Below, piece by piece: positions 46,313-58,474 of a stretch of 64,000 bases of DNA. Numbering within the stretch: the stretch's first letter is position 1; each line of letters begins with the position of its first letter. The position numbers were made by a program, and so were the translations under genes. The notes beneath the pieces are model-generated. The model saw only the letters and a program-made list of their open reading frames with translations, made no database searches and was not told the DNA's origin. The DNA comes from Tenodera sinensis (Eukaryota > Arthropoda > Insecta > Mantodea > Mantidae): NCBI GenBank assembly GCA_030765045.1, contig CM060963.1, positions 117,077,235 to 117,141,234 of the forward strand, written 5' to 3'.

Positions 46313-47524
46313 CTTTAGAATAACTGTTTAGCTTTTAGTTCTTTAAAGGTTTGGTACTTTTTTCTGATTTGATTAATTTACCTAGTGCACTTTTACTGAT
46401 CCCTAACATTACTAATTCTGACTCACTTTACATAGATTGACCACGAACAAAATAAAGTTGGAGGCGTGGCTTACTGAAACTGAAGCTCTTCTGCTTTCCC
46501 CCTCCACTGTGCTTTGGGTTGCCTCTCCTCCACTGCGCCGTCTGCTCTGGTCAACTATTCACTCGCTATTCGTCCTTGCCAGTACGTTTGCGTTACGAAT
46601 GTTAAATGTTTATTTCATGTTCTTGAAATACTGGGCAACATGATACACTATTTCACGAGCCTGGTCTCTAAGTGGCCTACCGGAAACACAAGAACACTTT
46701 AAAGATTGGCAACTCATTTTCTGCACACTTTTAATACTATATACTGAACAGCAAAATAACACTACAGTAACGCACCGGTACAAGGGAAGCGTATCACGCG
46801 ATGTACGGGTGGTATGGATGGGACATGGCTCTGCCGGCGCATGCGCACACTGCCTTTTTTGCTTGCGGTTTATCAGTCACTGCAATTTGCAATTCCGCTT
46901 AGAAGCAAAAATTCTTGTATACAATTCAGAAAAACACAATCACGTGGTTAACACATATACATAGAAAACGTTTTGCCATACTTAACAACTGTTTTATGGG
47001 GATGAATGTTTGCAGAAAATCCCACAAGATGTCTGTACATACATTGTTCCGGCTGCAGGATTAAAGCTTAAAAATTGCACATGATTTAGCTGCAATGGGG
47101 TATTGGAATGCATTTCAGGAGCCACGCCCTATTGCACATGGGTATTTACATAATGACGTAACTGTCTAGTAAATGACATGTGGTGTAAGCGACGGTAGAT
47201 ATCGAAAGTACAAGATACAGCCATAATTTTAAAGCAAAAATTGAAAAATCGAATTTTTTAATCATTTTTGCTCAAACTTCACCGAGGCCACTCCTACAGG
47301 ATATGTATTACCGAAATTTCATGAAAATCAAGTAAAAACGTATTTTATTTTAATGCTATAAAATAATTGAGACATTCGTGAATATGCGAATTACATAATT
47401 TGTTTCTAGACGTCATTTTTAAATGTGCTATTTCATTCAATATCGACTTGTGTAAACCGCGCTGTTGCACAACGTGTGACATAGAACATGCTCTTTCCTA
47501 AGGTGCTCAATAATTTTTTCCATG
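45243..47524. other. Unassigned sequence, 2.3 kb
   Basis: It holds a TA microsatellite (46259-46311) and an unexplained 136-codon ATG frame on the minus strand (45532-45942). I do not recognise a domain in it. GC-richer patches at 46480-46560 and 46790-46860 have no assignment. Confidence 0.4.
46259..46311. repeat. TA dinucleotide microsatellite
   Basis: About 26 uninterrupted TA units. Confidence 0.98.
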
Positions 47525-47655
47525 GCTGTACCTACAAGGAAGTATGCAGTAAAACAATTTTTACAAGCGTCTGTCTCTATTAACATGAAACACATAAAAG
47601 AATAAACGTTTGTACAAGAGTAGAAAAAGTCACATGACCGTAAAACAGAATTGTC
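47525..47655 (+). mobile_element. Family A element, distal-end fragment
   Basis: GTACCTACAAGGAAGTATGC, AACATGAAACACATAAAAGA and ACAAGAGTAGAAAAAGTCAC correspond to the last 130 bp of the family, ending near AAACAGA. It is strongly diverged. Confidence 0.65.
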
Positions 47656-48547
47656 TTTCATAGTTCTGATAGTTCTAGAAAAAATATTTACACCACGTTA
47701 TTGTCCAGGAAACACAACACCTATATCTCATCATAATATTAAAGGAAACAAATTACAATTGCTTGAATACCTTCGCATCTTGGTATTAGAGGCAACGAAG
47801 AAGCAGAATGTCGCAAGCCAGCAAAAAATACGCCAAAATGACCTTACCACACCTAAAACCTACCAGGATGTCAAACCTTGCATAAAAAATTAAACAAATG
47901 CAACTGGAGCCCTAAACAGCTGTCCAAATCAAATAACTATTAAATTTATATTTGCTATGGTGTATTTGCCATTTATATTTTTCCGTGACCAAATTAAAAT
48001 AACTAAATTCCACATCTGACAGACAAGAATCACATATTGTCATTTTATGCAAGGAATCGCGAGATGTCCACCTGTTCAACAAACCTAGATCATTAAATGC
48101 ATCTCCACAGAGGCTCCAGGAGATGATCCAATATTAGGCTAGGGTCTCAGTTTGGGTTAGCACGACTTAGAATACTGGGAAGTGCTATAGCACGCATGTC
48201 AAACAGCACTCGCCAAGTGTGAAAATATTCCCCTGTTTCCCCTCCCTTCAAATCGGAAAACTAGAAAAACGAAGCGAAAACCGGTTCTACTAGCGCGTGC
48301 TACTGCAGTTAAGGAGGGGTGGACTCCTCTCTTCACAGCCTCGGAGTGATGTTTGACAGGCAACAATGCTCAAGGTCAGTATTGTAGCCACGAGAAAGTT
48401 GTCGGTGAGTAAGCAGCTCTCGGCATGAGTGACCGAAAGTTCACTTTTAACGTCTTGAAAATCTATATAGGTATTATTTAGTTTATTATTTGTATTTATC
48501 TTTTTTTTATCTATTTATGTACTTACTCATTTACTCATACATTTTTA
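47656..48547. other. Unassigned sequence
   Basis: No gene or repeat recognised. It ends at an ATTTTTA target-like motif (48541-48547). Confidence 0.4.
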
Positions 48548-49482
48548 ATTTCTCTAGTATTGTAGTCGGCCAAAATTTCAATGTCGAGATTTCATCGGAA
48601 ATATGTTTTGAAGTATCCTCAATCACGAACAAAATTCTACAAAAATGTTCGTGTGAGTGTCTGTGGGTGTCCGTGAGTGTCTGTAGGTGTCTGCGAGTGT
48701 CTGTGGGTGTCTGCAAGTGTCTGTGGGTGTCCGTGAGTGTCTGTGGGTGTCCGTGAGTGTCTGCCTGCTTGTCAACAGCATAGCTCAAAAACGAAAGGTC
48801 GGTTAAAAACCAAAGTTGATATTTAAGTTTAATAGCTTTCAATGACGCCACACGAAGATTTTGAAGAACATTTCTCTATCTTAGCCTACCTTTTACATGC
48901 AAATGTTTTCGAAAATTTTGATTGTCCTCAAAAATGGCTCTAACGATTTTCATTCAAGTACTACATGTTTAAGGTATTTTCATGGCAAATGAAAAGTATA
49001 GGTTAAATTTTCTGGCTATAGCCCACGCAGTCCTGTTTAATCTTTGACTTTTGCATAGCTAGTAAACCGTACAAGATAGACCAAGTTATACTACACAAAA
49101 AAATTTAGATCTCGTTAAAACAAACAAGTTATGTCCATATCCATTGTTCTTTCTTCTTTTTCTTCTTTGTGAAGTGCACCATTTCGGAGATGTTATTTGT
49201 TATTTGTGCGAGTTTTGCAATACTTAACTTTTCTCAAATGGAAGATTGTTATTCACTTTTTTATTTCTTGGCCGTGCAAAAATCGGAATTTGGAAGCATT
49301 AAAAGATTTGACTATCGCTCAAAGTCTACTGTATTCCCATATTCCCCTTGCACCTACAAGAAAATCAGGAATAAGATAATTTCTTCGAATTGTATCCCCA
49401 CTAACATGAAGATACTGAAATAAGAGTTTGTAGGAATAGTTAACACACGAATAGAGGAAGCCATGCGAGTGGAAAACATCAG
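48548..49482 (+). mobile_element. Family A element, complete copy (935 bp) with minisatellite slot
   Basis: The hairpin end is shortened (ATTTCTCTAGTATTGTAGTC). It is followed by TCGAGATTTCATCGGAAATA, the slot (48650-48770), AAAGGTCGGTTAAAAACC, the conserved interior (GCACCATTTCGGAGATG, GATTTGACTATCGCTCAAAG, CCCCTTGCACCTACAAGAAA) and the terminus GTGGAAAACATCAG. ATTTTTA on both sides (48541-48547 and 49483-49489) is a plausible target duplication. Confidence 0.9.
48650..48770. repeat. 20-bp minisatellite in the family A slot
   Basis: About six imperfect units of GTGTCTGTGGGTGTCCGTGA, itself a doubled 10-mer GTGTCYGTGR. Other family A copies have plain GT, GTCT or GAGT repeats at this place. 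Confidence 0.92.
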
Positions 49483-49833
49483 ATTTTTATGTATGTTTAA
49501 TTTATAGGAATGTTCCTGTCCATCATATTAAGGATATTTGATCCTCACAGAAGCAACTGAGCTTGAATTTAGTTTGGTTATTGTTGCATTAACTTAAAAG
49601 GTTGCAACTGTGGGAGATTTAAATTTGGCCACTGCATAGGTCTTATATCAAGGTACTAGACCAATTTTACACCTCACTATCAAAAGGCTTAAATGAGCTT
49701 AAATGATACTAAAAAAGTTAAAAAAAGATCAGTGTTCCTTAATTGTAACTGACGCGACATATGCAAATATTGTGGAGGTGCATCGTAGAATCATTGTAGG
49801 TATGTCATTTGAGGACATTGCTCTTCTCTTTAT

Positions 49834-50165
49834 CTGATTACCCACCCCTTGTATAGGATTTACATCCCCTAGGACTCACAACCCTATGACTAGGGTCAAA
49901 CACTCTGCACCGCACAGAGTGAAGACCTGGAAGCGGGTGGTCAGTCAAGCACCAGGTATGACAGTGAAGAAGAGGATGGTGTGAAATGCAGACGAAATGA
50001 TCGTTTGAAACGTGGTAATTGAGCAATTTGTGGAATGCGTGGCGGGGGAAATGAGAAAATCCGCCCAGACACCGCTTCGTCCACCATGAATACCACATGC
50101 GGGTCTCTGGGGTCGAACCCGGGCCGACTAGATGGATCGTTTGTGAGTACTCTAGAACTGTGCAC
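49834..50165 (-). mobile_element. SINE E copy 2 with a different head
   Basis: On the minus strand the body from about 50090 downwards (TGTGGTATTCATGGTGGACG, TACCTGGTGCTTGAC, CGCTTCCAGGTCTTCACTC, GGTGGGTAATCAGATAAAG) matches SINE E copy 1. The head differs: a B-box-like GGTTCGACCCC is present at 50109-50121, but the sequence before it is unrelated to the copy 1 head. No TSD was found; the 5' border with SINE F is approximate. Confidence 0.78.
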
Positions 50166-50424
50166 CTGAAATAGAACACCAATGCACCCGTGAAAAGGTA
50201 AACGGATGTGCAGACCTCCTCCTTGCTATGCATACACTATCTGTGAAGGTTAGTAGAATGCCTGCCGAAGCTGCGGGGAGAGCATTAATGAAAGTGCGTA
50301 TAAACTCACAGAGGAAGATTTGAGAGGTAGAACTGGAACTTAAAAATTCAATGCCACAACTGGGATTTGAACCACAGACCTTCCGCTTACCGGGCGGACG
50401 CTCTAACCACTGAGCTATTGTGAC
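50166..50424 (-). mobile_element. SINE F with nearly intact tRNA-like head
   Basis: The 72-nt head (50353-50424) can be folded almost as a tRNA; see the separate entry. The body then runs through GAATTTTTAAGTTCCAG, CCTCTCAAATCTTCCTC and GCATTCTACTAACCTTC to about 50166, where SINE E copy 2 begins. Only one copy is in the window, so its 3' limit is inferred from the neighbour. Confidence 0.6.
50353..50424 (-). other. tRNA-like pseudo-cloverleaf (SINE F head)
   Basis: Acceptor GTCACAA pairs with TTGTGGC over all 7 positions (one G-U type). The D-arm GCTC...GAGC is intact. The anticodon stem TCCGC/GCGGA is perfect with a 7-nt loop CCGGTAA (anticodon position GGT, threonine-like). The T loop is TTCAAAT. 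Against a working tRNA, position 33 is C instead of T and the T stem TGTGG/CCCAG has two mismatches. With the SINE body attached, a retroposon head is more likely than a functional gene. Confidence 0.7.
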
Positions 50425-51971
50425 AAACTGCCAGAATGGCATTAAATTCTCAAACCAGTTCGTATTTCTCCTGGTAAACCACAAAGGCAGCCTCACATCA
50501 GAGACAAATTACCCTAATGGTGACTTACTATTGTAAGTACTTTATATCCCAGGATTAAATAACCTTCAAAAGGGTAATTATTATTTGTTGGCATAAATAA
50601 ATAATAATTATCACAGAGGAAGAGTCTAATTGTATCCAACGCAAACCGACACTCATACTAAACTACCCCTTTCTCCTTAAACTTAAATTATTTCAGCCTC
50701 CGACTCGTAGCCGTTAATGCGATGTTGCAACATATTTTCTAAAAGTCTCAATGTCTCCTAATTCCCATCCTGATGTCTATAAAATTCTCAGAATTCCATC
50801 CTGAGATTCCAAAACTCATGTGCAACCCCTGTGCGTTATTACGCTAACTACATTCACCTGGCTGCTCGAGCGAGTTCTAAGAATTGACCTACGGAATCCA
50901 GTGACTTGCTAATGACCTAATTACCTAGTAATAAAAGACTAATTTTATTGTACTGACAAACTCTACAACATAGATTCGGTTTAGTCAACGCGTGTGCAGT
51001 TCGGTCACCTTCTTTGAGGAACCCTTATAATCATGTTACAACACGGACTCATACTCTTTAGTCCTTCCTGTAGAGTTGCAACCTCTTAACATGAACTTTT
51101 ATAGTTAGTGAAATAGGAAAGAACTGGAACTCCGAATTTTGCAACTGAGACTCGGCATGGAGTAAAGTGTCACTTCCTTAAAATAACGTTTCTTATTGGT
51201 CTTCAAGGGCAGAGATAGAGGTTTGCCTTTTCTGAAGAGCGGAGATGGATTTATGGCAGTCATTAGTTGTGTATAGCACACACTTTGTGAACCAAGTGCA
51301 CACGCATTGACTAAACAGACTCCACCTCTAATATCAATATGTAAAGTGATTGGTTGGTTTCCTTACCAATTATTTATCGATTATTTATTATAATTATAAT
51401 CACTTCTTCATTTATTAATTCCATTTTAAATAATTTATTTATTGGACACAATTTCTGTAGCAGCAAAACACACCCCATAGTTCTCCTCTTGTCTGGTAAA
51501 AGAAAAGTCTCTCACAAAAATGCATCACATCTGATTTGTTTTCATCTATAGCCACTTCCAAGACACTTAATTCATAGTTTACTTGTTATAAGACAGCATC
51601 CTGTGATTCTTCCGGATCTGATATAGGTTTCTTCTACATACCCTTTAAGTTTTAGTTTTCCTTCTTGTTTATCTTCCCCAGTTAACTTTTTAATTAAATT
51701 AACATCGAATTTTTCTTCGTCAAAGTTTATCTTCCTTTTTTGCATGCTTTTTCTTAGCTGGGGATATTTAAAACGTAAGAGCCTTTTCCAAAGACAGAGT
51801 ATATGCTTTAATGTTTATGCATTTTTATATGCTGAGACTCCTGAAGTATGGGATGCAGAGTTTCAAATGTTCCAGGTTCAGCTATGTGAGATGACAGTCT
51901 GCACAAGATAGTTCTCCGTTCATTTGTTCAACTTGAATTGCACGTTTTGGCATGCTTTGCAGTACCAATCT

Positions 51972-52004
<33 letters not shown>

Positions 52005-53567
52005 CCATGGACAGCAAAAATTGCCTTTAACATATCTGCTTCATTTGTTTTTCCTTTTATCCTATACTTTGGAATTCTTCTTGGCCTCTGTAAGAAAATT
52101 TAGTATAGGTATACTGACATTTTCTGATACTTCGGTAAACTGAAAATAAATGAAAGTACTTGATTGATATTATTATTTACAGGAAAATATATGTAGTATT
52201 GCTTTTATGAAGTAGTTGGTCTTTAAATTCATTTTCTTTTCAGAATAAATTATTTTTTGTGAGCTAATGAATAAAGCAATTACCAAATGCAGATTTAAAT
52301 TATTTAGATAGCACCTTTCAGATTATGTATGCAAATTTACATAACTAAGAGCAAAACTGGAATGTCCATGAAGCAGTAGGGACGACATACCAGTGTGTGT
52401 ACATCCCAGAATATGACCATGAAATAAGTCAGCGCACCCACGTGGTTAGCAGTGAAAAAAGTTAAGTTGTGGTTAAAATAAAATCGATGCTGCTGCTGCT
52501 GCAAGTTTTAAAACGAGTACCATGTGCCAACTCACCCAACCCATTTCTCTCATAGTTGCAAGAATGACAACTGTTTTTGTTATAATTTGCCTAGCACATT
52601 TCGCCTTTTAGTGCATTTCTTCGGAGTAGTTTAAGTACCAGAGGAAAGTGCCTCGTTCATATTTCATTTCTGCAGTTTCAACACTGCCTCGTCATAACTA
52701 AAGAGAATTCACTTTACATCCACACACAGACCTACAAGTCCAAAACGCGTATAGCAGCTGCTAAATTTTAAGAAATATATATACGCATGATTAAACTGCA
52801 ATTAGCACTCGTCTCCTTGGGTGGCATTTTAAATGCCTAAAAATGCATGCAAACATACATTTTTAAGCCAAAAAAAGGAGAAAATTATTGATTCGACAAT
52901 ATTTGCAGAAATTAATCACTTTGGTTCATAGAAATAATTGTAATGAAGATCAATTATTTTATAAATACATTTATTTTAGAAAATATTTATGAATATATGC
53001 TACTGGATCAGGGTTGCCAGGGTTTTGATAGAGATAATCTCTCTTCAGCCCTCCACAATCCGTTAAAATCAACGTAGTTCCCTTTCTTACAAAACCTATC
53101 TTTAAAGCAAATCTTGGTGTAAGATATTACACAACCATGAAATATAAAAAATAAACATTAAACACCGTAATTTTTGATAATGCATGACTAAATAAATGTC
53201 AAATATAAAAATATTTATGTACTCACTTTAGAAATGTTAAAATAAAAATCTTCTTATACTCCTTTCGTTACGTATAGTCAGAAACTTAATGAGGAAATAC
53301 TTTCATTTAATGCTAAAACGTCAATGAGAAAAAATTCTTAGTTAAAACCAGAAGTGCATAGTTAAATGAATTCGTATTCTTCAATTTTAAAATTTTACTT
53401 GAAAATCCGTAACTTTCGAAGGAATTCCCTCATTCCCTTTCGAGTTGAAAAATAACTACGCCGAGGGAAAAATCCCTCAACCTGGTAACACTGCTGGCAA
53501 CCATATCTAACCTCACTTGTGCTTTCCTTAGTCACATCTGAAGTCATTCGAAAAGAAGTCCCTGTTT
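50425..53567. other. Unassigned AT-rich sequence, 3.1 kb
   Basis: It contains a T-rich run (51971-52004, the last 23 uninterrupted T) that could be a minus-strand poly(A) tail without recognisable body, and a short CTG run at 52488-52501. No gene identified. Confidence 0.4.
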
Positions 53568-54384
53568 ACTTTCTCTACCACGTATAGTAAAGTAGAGGAA
53601 GTATTCTATTCCACCCTGAAATTCAATGTCGTGATTTCAAATGAAATATATGTTTTGAGGCACCCTGAATTCAAAAAGAGGATTTTTAGAAAAAGTTCCG
53701 CGCGCGCGTGTGTGTGTGTCAGTCTGTGGACAGCATAACTCAAAAACAAAGAGTCGGTTAAAAAACCGAAGTCGATATTTAAGTTTAATGTCTTTCAAGG
53801 ATGCAATAAGAACATTTTTAAGAAAATTCCTCCACCCACATATTATGATCATTTTAATTTTGTTGAAAGTGGCTCTAACGATTTTGATTAAAATGCCATA
53901 TGTTTGAGATATTTTTATGACAAATGAAATTAATATCTTGAATTTTCTAGCTATAGTCCCTGTTGTCGTATTTACTCTAGACAACTTTTGCATAACTTGT
54001 AAACCATTAGAGAAAGACCAAATCTTATTATAAAAATGTTTATCTTGCTAACATACTCAATTTATGTCTGAAGAAATTTGTTGTGGAGTGAACCATTTCG
54101 GAGATATGCCTTATTTGTGAGTTTTGGAGAACCTCTGTCAAATGTAACATCGTTATTCATTTTTTTATATGTTAACCGTGCAAATAGAACGGAAGTTGAA
54201 AACTTTAAAAGATTTCATTATCGCTCAAAACCTACTGTATTCCCATATTCTCACACCCACAAGGAAATAAGACAATTCCTACAAATTTTTATCTCGACTA
54301 ACACGAAGAAGATATAGGGATAAGAGTTTGTAGGAATGGTCAGTACAAGAGTACAGAAAGTCATGTGAGTGCAACACATCAGAT
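53568..54384 (+). mobile_element. Family A element, complete copy (817 bp)
   Basis: Hairpin end ACTTTCTCTACC...AAGTAGAGGAAGT, TTCTATTCCACCCTG, slot of CG then GT (53700-53722), GAGTCGGTTAAAAAACCGA, interior and terminus GTGAGTGCAACACATCAGAT. A deletion of about 30 bases near 53835 removes the CCCTAAACTACCC block. The right flank is TTTTTTAATG; the left flank CCTGTTT does not duplicate it clearly. Confidence 0.9.
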
Positions 54385-54589
54385 TTTTTAATGTTGTATT
54401 TATATCCGTGTTTAACATCATATCGGCGGCATTTTACCTTTGGAATAATTGCTCATCGGCAATGATGTTCACGCGTTTACAGAACCTTTAATGTCTGAAA
54501 TGGCGTTACTTTGGGTTATTACATTCAATTCACACAAATATTTATACTTCCAGATTCTAAAGAGGCTTGGAAATAATCCTCGCCAAAGA

Positions 54590-54650
54590 AAACTCTATAA
54601 TCTGCAACCGGGAATCGAACTTGGGACCTCTGAATTTAAAGGTTAGCATG
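54590..54650 (-). mobile_element. tRNA-like SINE fragment
   Basis: On the minus strand it reads CAGAGGTCCCAAGTTCGATT then CCCGGTTGCAG, a B-box in a tRNA 3'-half context. The A-box side and any body are not recognisable. Confidence 0.4.
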
Positions 54651-54841
54651 GTAATTTGTTTATTATTTTACGCCACGAATTAATGAATGGTAAACCTTTT
54701 TGAAATTTCAGCTTTGAAAATTTTGAAAATTGCATTATTATAATAAGCCAGAGCCTTTGAAAAGTTTGTCTGGATTACATTTAATAAACAAACAAAATAA
54801 CATTAATATACTTGTGTATTTTTAATGTTCCATTTATATGC

Positions 54842-55312
54842 GATAGGAAGATTTTCAACAAAATCCTCCTACTTTAGACCACGCTTTACGTACAACATTT
54901 TTCGAAAAGTTTGATTTGATGTTAAATAGCTAACTTTTTATTAAAAGATTAAAATATTTTATGACATGAAATTTATATCTTAAATGTTCTACAGTGTCCT
55001 CAGAAGTTCTCTTCATTCTGGGCGACTTTTGCACAACTAAGCGTAAGACAAAATGGTTTACCAAAAAATGTAGATCTCATTAAAACACACAATTTATGTG
55101 TAATTTTTGTTTATGGAATTAACTATTTCGGAGATATTCTTTATTATTTCTTTGATATTTTCGATCCTTTAACTTTCCTCAAATGGGAATTCATTATTAA
55201 TTTTTTATCCGTTTGACATGCAAATAGAACGGAATTTCAAAGTAATCACATAGCGACCAACTTTTAAAAAAAATCGACTGTCGCTTAAAGCCTGCTGTAT
55301 TCTCTTGATTAA
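54842..55312 (+). mobile_element. Family A element, diverged interior fragment
   Basis: It starts after the slot (AGGAAGATTTTCAACAAAAT, CCTCCTACTTTAGACC) and continues through CACACAATTTATGTG, ATTTCGGAGATATTC, TAGAACGGAATTTCAAAG and GCTTAAAGCCTGCTGTATTC. The distal terminus is missing. It is one of the oldest-looking copies. Confidence 0.78.
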
Positions 55313-55339
55313 CATGCAGATCCTCTTTAGGCTGGTATT

Positions 55340-55652
55340 TTATTAATGTATGTAATAACCCTAAGGCGCAACATGCCTTTCCTGGCCTGGGAGTACCGCC
55401 AGGCCACTGCGTCCCCTATATCTGTCCATCACAGGCGCCATGAGGGGGTACAGTACTGGAGGTGGGACGTGATCAGCGGCCCTGTCCCTCTCAGCGGGAC
55501 GGTCTTCGTAACAGCGGACCGCTGCTTTTCAATCAAGTAGCCGCTCAGCTAGCCCCTCAGGGACCTAACGAGGGTGAGTGCCCTCCTAACCAGATCTCCC
55601 AGAGGGAGAAAATCACCTCGCCGGTACCGGGAATCTAACTCGGGCCTCTAGC
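55340..55652 (-). mobile_element. SINE B copy 4, diverged and 5'-truncated
   Basis: It shares CCACTGCGTCCCC, CAAGTAGCCGCTCAG, GGGAGAAAATC and CCGGTACCGGGAATCTAACT with the family. The head beyond the decayed B-box is missing. TGGTATT occurs just outside both ends (55333-55339 and 55654-55660) and may be a short TSD. Confidence 0.82.
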
Positions 55653-56730
55653 TTGGTATTACTGTACATAACGAAGATGATGACAAACTACTTCCCTATC
55701 TCATGGTTTACTTTGTTTTTATCAATTCTATTTAGTTTTACGCAAACGTTGCTGAAACCTTGGAAGACTTTTGGTTCTATTATTCTAAGCAGAAAAGCAG
55801 TGCAAGTATGTATTACTATGCGTAACATCAGTATTTAAAGAAATGTTTATTTTCTTGTTGCTGCAGCAGCAACTAGGTCGCAATTTCGCACCGCAGATGT
55901 TTTCACTCTGTGCCAAGCTTACCTGAGGTGCATCCGTTATCTTGCCGTTGACGAAACAAAAGAAGGCCGATTTTTCTCCACAGCCACTCTCACTTGCTGT
56001 TCCTAACGGTAACAAATGACCGTCTGCTGGCATATAACGCGCTCAGAGTTTGGATTTGGTTTAAGGGCGCTGCGCTCAGAGTGTATGTTACGTAGTAATT
56101 CTGTGACACCAGCTACTGCTTTCTTTCGTCTTGCTTTTGCTATATACATTTGAGATGTGAAATGAAATACGTGCGTCATAAGAAAACGAATTCCATATTT
56201 TGGAAAAAGGAAAATAAAATACAAATGGCAAACACATGAAGAGCTGGTTCCTACCGTAAATCTAGTCCAAGCTATTAGAACTTCAGACATTTTAAGAATA
56301 CAATGAATTCACGCATCTGCGAAAATGCATAAATGCGATAGCTTTGTGCCTACCGTAGAGTATCAAAAGTGAAATAAGTACAAGCAAGAAGAAAATTCAG
56401 CACATAAGCTGTAATATCCTCTTATCCAGCCTGTAGATAACATGCTGATATGACTAACGTAAACGATGAAAATTTTGCAACACTTCAAATACCTCTCTCA
56501 AATGGTGAAGTTCCCTAATCTCCAATTAGGGAACTTTATAATGTGCTTTTGGAATCCTACCTTCTTGTAGTAAAGGCATTTCATTGCATAAAAGACCAAG
56601 ACAGTTCTTCATACTGCGTTAAATTCATTCGAACTGCAGTAAAAGGCTATTTTAACGTGCAATGAAAAGGACTGGTATTTTTGGAATTTCACAAATTTAT
56701 CATTGGAGTGACGATAAGTTTTCCAACAGA
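55653..56730. other. Unassigned sequence
   Basis: About 1.1 kb without recognised genes. An inverted ATTAGGGAACTTxxTAA-like pair near 56510-56540 (TTCCCTAATCTCCAATTAGGGAA) is a small perfect hairpin arm set. Confidence 0.45.
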
Positions 56731-56751
56731 TTTTTTTTTTTTTTTTTTTTT

Positions 56752-57573
56752 CCTCTACTAAGTATAGTAAGTTGGAGAAGTATTGTATTTCATCCAAAAC
56801 GAAATCGAGATTTCACTGGGGATATACGAGTATTTTGAGGCCCCCTGAATCCGAAAGAAGCATTTTTAGAAAAAGGTCCGAGCGTGTGTGTGTGTCTTTC
56901 TGCCTTGAACAGCATAACTCAAAAGTAAAAACTCGGTTAAAAATCAAAGATGGTATCAGAAATGCTACACGAAAATTTTGAAGAACATGCCTCCAATTTA
57001 AACTACCTTTTACATGAACGATTTTTGGAAATTTTGAATTCTCATAAATGATTCAAATGATTTTAATTAAAATTACATATGTATATTTTGAATTTCACTA
57101 CTATAGCCCATGTAGTCCTGCTTACTCTTGATGACTTTTGCATAACTGATAAACCGTAAGAGATAGACCAAGTCTTACTATACAAAATATGTAGATCTCA
57201 TTAAAACACACAAGTATGTCCAAATGCATTTTGGTGCAGCGAACCATTTCGGAGGCATTCCTTGTTATTTGTGAGAGTTTTGCAATGCTTAAACTTTTCT
57301 CACATGGAGCGTGATCATTCACATTTTTATCTCTTGGCCGTGCAAAGAGAACGGAATTTTAAAGTCTTCATATGGTGACCAGTTTTAAAAGATTTGACAA
57401 TTTCTGTGAGCCTACTGTATTCCTATATTCTCCTTGCATCTACAAGGAAATAACCAAATAGATAATTTCTGCAAATTTTTATCTCGAGTATCCCGAAGAA
57501 GATAGAGCAATACGAGTTTGTAAGAATAGTTAGTACAAGAGTGGAGAAAGTCGCGTGAGTGTAACACATCCGA
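56752..57573 (+). mobile_element. Family A element, complete copy behind a T21 run
   Basis: CCTCTACTAAGTATAGTAAG opens the hairpin end. It is followed by TTGTATTTCATCC, TTTGAGGCCCCCTGAATCC, a short GT slot (56883-56900), ACTCGGTTAAAAATCAAAG, the interior and a terminus GTGAGTGTAACACATCCGAA. The T21 run (56731-56751) directly before the hairpin end corresponds to an A-run after the element when it is read on the minus strand. Confidence 0.9.
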
Positions 57574-58474
57574 ATTATCCTGTAGAGCCTGAAGGTAATG
57601 TTTTATGTTAATTAAAATTAATTCATATGCCTAAATAATTAGTTTTGAAGCGAATATGCTAGAAAAGGAACCCAGTTGGACAGTTTCTTCACCTATACTA
57701 CCTATATACGAAGTAAATCTGTTTACGAGGTGTGGAAACCAGAAGCTGTGCCGTAGAAGGAAGGAAAGGGAACAAAGGAAATAAGGAAATGTTCCTGCAA
57801 TCACTTAGCCACACCCAAAGTTTCTAGAGTGGTGTGTAATCGTAAAAGTGAATGTTGCAACTGAAGTTCACACATGCATTAGGAGCTGGATTTGGAGGTG
57901 ATGGGTTTGGTTCTCGTTGGAGCGCCGAGAGCCCTTTCCCAGCAAGTAATAAAAAGAGCAGCTCGAAGAAAACAAGTCGTTTACTGTTAAGCTCCTGTAG
58001 TTCAGATTTATTAGCAACGAGACTATTTCTCCGACTTCCAACAATGCACAGCAATAAATGTTGAGTGAGAAATTAATTTAGGTAACTACTGTTTGTAAAC
58101 ATCCACTCTTGGAATTAAGGTCAATAGAAGCTTAGCAACATCAATTAGGCTCCGTAGGTGACTATAGATTCAGCTATGCACATACTCTTTGATCATTACA
58201 TCCTATAGCTTATAAACCCGAATGACAGCGATTATTATTACACTGAGCTACGTGAACGCATAAAACAAAAGCATTAACGCTGCCTGCGTTTGTATTTGGA
58301 TTATGGAAAAGCTGGAGTAGAATATGAAATGTTAGCTTGTACCTACACTGCCTTAATAGCTACTCTTGTCTTTTTTGTAAAAATTCATAAAAATACTCTG
58401 AACACATTTCTCAAGTCTGAAAATCAACTTTAATCCTTTGACATAGCTGCTGATAATTAACCTTTAAAAACTAA
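57574..58474. other. Unassigned sequence
   Basis: No recognised gene or repeat. 70-76 codon frames on both strands at 57824-58064 overlap a GC-richer patch and look accidental. Confidence 0.4.

Noticed and set aside
49838..50233. 131-codon frame on the minus strand
   Set aside because: Lies across the SINE E copy 2 head and body; no family signature.
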